Under the pieces are notes generated by a model. It did not search any database, was not told the origin of the DNA, and was given only the letters and a program-made list of their open reading frames with translations. Shown one piece after another: positions 61,634-64,000 of a DNA stretch of 64,000 nt (the stretch's first letter is position 1; each line of letters opens with the position of its first letter). Source of the stretch: Chitinophagaceae bacterium (lineage in GTDB: Bacteria > Bacteroidota > Bacteroidia > Chitinophagales > Chitinophagaceae); contig JACSRW010000029.1 in the NCBI GenBank assembly GCA_014879565.1, positions 124,001 to 188,000 on the forward strand, read 5' to 3'. A program made the translations under genes and the position numbers.

Positions 61634-62665
61634 ATGGCGAATCCACATCTCAATTCGGAGAAGAACAGTATGACGGCAGCTGACGCGGCTTTTGAGAATT
61701 CGATCCGTCCGGCACATATTCATGAATTTGCCGGGCAGGATCAGCTTATTGAAAACCTCCGGATATTTATCAAAGCGGCCAAAATCAGGGGAGAGGCCCT
61801 GGATCATGTGCTTTTTCATGGCCCGCCCGGATTGGGAAAAACCACCCTGTCGCGAATTGTTGCCAATGAACTGGGAGTGAATATTAAGGAAACCTCCGGA
61901 CCGGTTATTGAAAAACCAGGCGACCTGGCCGGGTTACTGACCAGCCTGGAAGCCAATGATGTGCTTTTTATTGATGAGATTCACCGGCTCAGTACGGTTG
62001 TGGAAGAGTACCTCTATGCGGCAATGGAAGATTACCGGATTGATATTATGATTGACAGCGGCCCCAACGCAAGAAGTATACAGATCAACCTGAATCCCTT
62101 TACCCTGATTGGCGCTACCACCCGCAGCGGGCTGCTGACCGCCCCTCTTTTATCCCGTTTTGCCATCAAATCCCGGCTGGAATATTATAAAAGCGGGGTG
62201 CTGAATAAAATCATTGAACGGTCCGCCGGTATATTACAGGTGAAGATATCCGGAACAGCGGTGGAAGAAATTGGCCGGAGAAGCCGGGGTACTCCCCGAA
62301 TTGCCAACGGCCTGCTGCGCCGGGTACGGGATTTTGCCCAGGTGCTGAATGACGGAAAAATTGACCTGGGGATCACTCAGCATGCACTGAAGGCCCTCAA
62401 TGTGGATGAACACGGGCTGGATGATATGGACAATCGTATTCTTGGCACAATTATCGATAAATTCAAGGGAGGCCCCGTCGGCATTACCACCATCGCCACT
62501 GCTGTGGGCGAGGAAGCGGGCACGCTGGAAGAAGTATATGAACCTTTCCTGATCCAGGAGGGCTTCCTGCAAAGAACCCCCAGGGGCAGGGAAGTAACGG
62601 CTAAAGCATATGAACACCTGGGAAGGAAACCCGGCAACACGGCCGGCCAGTCACAGCTCTGGTAA
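61634..62665 (+). CDS. ruvB: Holliday junction branch migration DNA helicase RuvB
   Basis: RuvB is the AAA+ motor that, with RuvA, drives branch migration of Holliday junctions before RuvC cuts. The 343-residue protein has Walker [10 protein letters not shown] at 63-71, Walker B with DEIHR at 114-118, sensor 1 in [11 protein letters not shown], the arginine finger region in [15 protein letters not shown], and the C-terminal winged helix with [16 protein letters not shown]. The length is normal. ruvA is not adjacent. Confidence 0.98.
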   Translation: MANPHLNSEKNSMTAADAAFENSIRPAHIHEFAGQDQLIENLRIFIKAAKIRGEALDHVLFHGPPGLGKTTLSRIVANELGVNIKETSGPVIEKPGDLAGLLTSLEANDVLFIDEIHRLSTVVEEYLYAAMEDYRIDIMIDSGPNARSIQINLNPFTLIGATTRSGLLTAPLLSRFAIKSRLEYYKSGVLNKIIERSAGILQVKISGTAVEEIGRRSRGTPRIANGLLRRVRDFAQVLNDGKIDLGITQHALKALNVDEHGLDDMDNRILGTIIDKFKGGPVGITTIATAVGEEAGTLEEVYEPFLIQEGFLQRTPRGREVTAKAYEHLGRKPGNTAGQSQLW

Positions 62666-62712
62666 AAAACCATTGCACGGGTAACTTTTGTCAGTAACCT
62701 AAATCCAAGGAT

Positions 62713-63069
62713 ATGAAAATGCTGTTCAAAGTTTTCCTTTTATTATCCCTGCTGGCCCTTTCCTGCCAAAAAAATGACAATAGCCAACCGCTGGTTTATT
62801 ACAAGGCGGAAGTGGTAAGTACCGATGATATTAATTGCCACAGGCCCCGTATTCAGATTGACGGTTCAGATGTGGCTGCGGTAAGCCAGGTTACAGGTCT
62901 GGCCACGGATATGTACATCGCAAGCCAGCTGCCCGCCTCCCTGAATACAACCGGACAGAAAATCAGTATAACGATTGCCCGTTTCGAAGAAGGAGAAGAT
63001 TTTGTCTGCGGCACCATCGGGGTTTCTTACGCGCACCTGAAAGTGCTGACAGCCATAAGCAGGGAATAA
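62713..63069 (+). CDS. Small lipoprotein of unknown function
   Basis: A 118-residue putative lipoprotein: MKMLFKVFLLLSLLALSCQKNDN has a lipobox (LALSC, Cys at residue 18). The mature part is mainly beta (VYYKAEVVSTDDINCHRPRI, ISITIARFEEGEDFVCG) and contains two further cysteines that could form a disulfide. It lies 47 bases after ruvB on the same strand and is convergent with the response regulator, 52 bases apart. I do not recognise a family. Confidence 0.78.
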   Translation: MKMLFKVFLLLSLLALSCQKNDNSQPLVYYKAEVVSTDDINCHRPRIQIDGSDVAAVSQVTGLATDMYIASQLPASLNTTGQKISITIARFEEGEDFVCGTIGVSYAHLKVLTAISRE

Positions 63070-63121
63070 AAAAAGGATCACAGGTTTCCCCGCAATCCCT
63101 CTATAAACAAAACATATATTT

Positions 63122-63817
63122 TTACTGTACTACAAGACGGAATCCGTTGCCATGAATATTCACGATCTCAATCCGGCTGTCGTCTTTCAGGTATTTACGG
63201 AGTTTGGCAATATAGACATCCATACTGCGTCCGTTGAAGTAGGTATCGCTTCCCCAGATTTTTTTCAGGGCCTGCTCACGGGGCAGCAGATCATTTAAAT
63301 GCTCTGCCAGCATTTTCAGCAACTCATTTTCCTTGGGCGAAAGAGTTTGGGTCAGTCCGTTATGACTGAGCTGACGGAGCTTGGGATTAAAATGATAACC
63401 GGCCAGGTCGTACTCCTTGTTTTCATTTTCCTTATTCTGCTCTTCATTCCGCTTCAGGATAGCTTTGATCTTCAGCAGAAGCACTTCACTGTCAAAAGGC
63501 TTGGTGATATAATCGTCAGCGCCCAGTTTGTAGCCCTGGATCACATCTTCCTTCATGGTTTTGGCGCTCAGGAAAAACAGGGGAATATCGGGGTCCACAT
63601 CACGGATTTCTTCGGCCAGCGTAAATCCGTCCATATTCGGCATCATCACGTCCAGCAGGCAGAGATCAAATTTTTCCCGCTGAAAGGCAGCCAGACCGAG
63701 CCGGCCATCTCTTTCCAGGGTTACATCGTAATCATTCAGTTCCAGGTAATTCTTCAGCACGGTACCCAGGTTGGGGTCATCTTCGCACAATAAAATTTTA
63801 GGTTTCTTCGCTTCCAT
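63122..63817 (-). CDS. Response regulator, OmpR family (RprY-like)
   Basis: A 231-residue regulator. ATG 63817 (MEAKKPKILLCEDDPNLG) is preferred to an in-frame ATG nine codons upstream. The receiver domain has the acidic EDD at 12-14, phosphoacceptor Asp56 in CLLDVMMPNMDG, the conserved S/A in FFLSAK and Lys in YITKPFD. A C-terminal winged helix follows (NGRSMDVYIAKLRKYL, VNIHGNGFRLVV). It resembles the RprY group of Bacteroidota. No kinase gene is adjacent within the window; a partner could lie beyond the right edge. Confidence 0.93.
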   Translation of the reverse strand: MEAKKPKILLCEDDPNLGTVLKNYLELNDYDVTLERDGRLGLAAFQREKFDLCLLDVMMPNMDGFTLAEEIRDVDPDIPLFFLSAKTMKEDVIQGYKLGADDYITKPFDSEVLLLKIKAILKRNEEQNKENENKEYDLAGYHFNPKLRQLSHNGLTQTLSPKENELLKMLAEHLNDLLPREQALKKIWGSDTYFNGRSMDVYIAKLRKYLKDDSRIEIVNIHGNGFRLVVQ

Positions 63818-63947
63818 GAGCTGTGGTTTTTTTAATGGTGACAAATAAAGTTAAAGCATTTCAGGGGTTCAAGCATCGGAGCCGAATTTTTTGTTAAAAC
63901 CCTGCCTCGTCCTGCGTAACTTCAGCGAAGCGGGGGGCTTTTTCCTG

Positions 63948-63960
63948 TACTTCGTACTTC
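63948..63960. repeat. TACTTCGTACTTC micro-repeat
   Basis: This 13-base word is the exact reverse complement of GAAGTACGAAGTA at 1438-1450. It is followed here by further diverged copies (ATACCTCGTACTTACTTC). Confidence 0.6.
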
Positions 63961-63983
63961 ATACCTCGTACTTACTTCTTTAA

Positions 63984-63991
63984 TACTTTTG
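63984..63991 (+). promoter_or_regulatory. Possible promoter element for a gene beyond the right edge
   Basis: TACTTTTG matches TAnnTTTG and lies 9 bases from the end of the window, in a plus-strand intergenic region. Confidence 0.35.
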
Positions 63992-64000
63992 CTGTATTCA

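Noticed and set aside
63905-63945. Terminator-like sequence GCCTC...GGGGGC followed by T5
   Set aside because: The stem is short with a G-U pair, and no gene on the plus strand ends just before it, so I could not assign a function.

Overview
The window reads as chromosome from a Bacteroidota bacterium, most likely of the Chitinophagaceae. The evidence is: many secreted proteins ending in type IX secretion (T9SS) type A sorting domains; a SusC/CirA-like TonB-dependent receptor; start sites mostly without a Shine-Dalgarno sequence; and repeated matches to the Bacteroidota promoter -7 element TAnnTTTG. GC content is close to 50% except where noted. I found no tRNA, rRNA, CRISPR array, prophage or intact insertion sequence.

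Layout. 1-2400: the 5' end of a Rnk/GreA-like gene, then a PhoB/PhoR-type two-component pair, all on the minus strand. 2411-7318: a secreted protein of unknown function with a possible His/Cys dyad, an MsbA-like exporter, and a two-gene nucleotidyltransferase unit. 7384-11629: ATP synthase genes atpB-E-F-H-A, closed by a strong terminator with no atpG. 12031-17378: a T9SS cargo protein, then an apparent operon of TonB receptor, secreted TPR-like protein, membrane protein and winged-helix regulator. 17379-17832: a cluster of REP-like hairpins and a 38-base direct repeat. 17833-22244: small secreted proteins, an ABC-2 exporter with a LolA-like protein, and pdxA. 22441-37717: an island of five large T9SS cargo proteins (M1 peptidase, calcium-repeat protein, GEVED protein, BNR/sialidase-like protein and one unknown) plus a small secreted protein. 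37785-47917: housekeeping genes (rsmA, a dehydrogenase, greA, a HIT protein, ruvC, a flippase-like protein, an MBL hydrolase, an MFS transporter, a lipoprotein, uppP, DUF3098, ftsX). 48134-54349: leuS and a tricorn-like protease. 54596-60778: a 2060-residue T9SS protein. 60850-63817: an M23-like protein, ruvB, a lipoprotein and an OmpR-family regulator.

The observations I would check first are these. (1) leuS carries a roughly 480-bp tract of about 30% GC (flanks about 50%) that covers the leucine-specific domain and adds residues; it looks like an intragenic replacement. (2) The greA leader has a 12-bp hairpin plus U-tract starting a few bases after the predicted transcription start, an attenuator layout. 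(3) The BNR/sialidase-like cargo gene appears to have lost its stop codon through a 1-base indel, so its reading frame runs through its own terminator. (4) The promoter position implies that ruvC starts at a non-ATG codon. (5) A nested inverted repeat lies between two cargo genes. All functions are inferred from sequence alone; base counts and alignments were done by hand.
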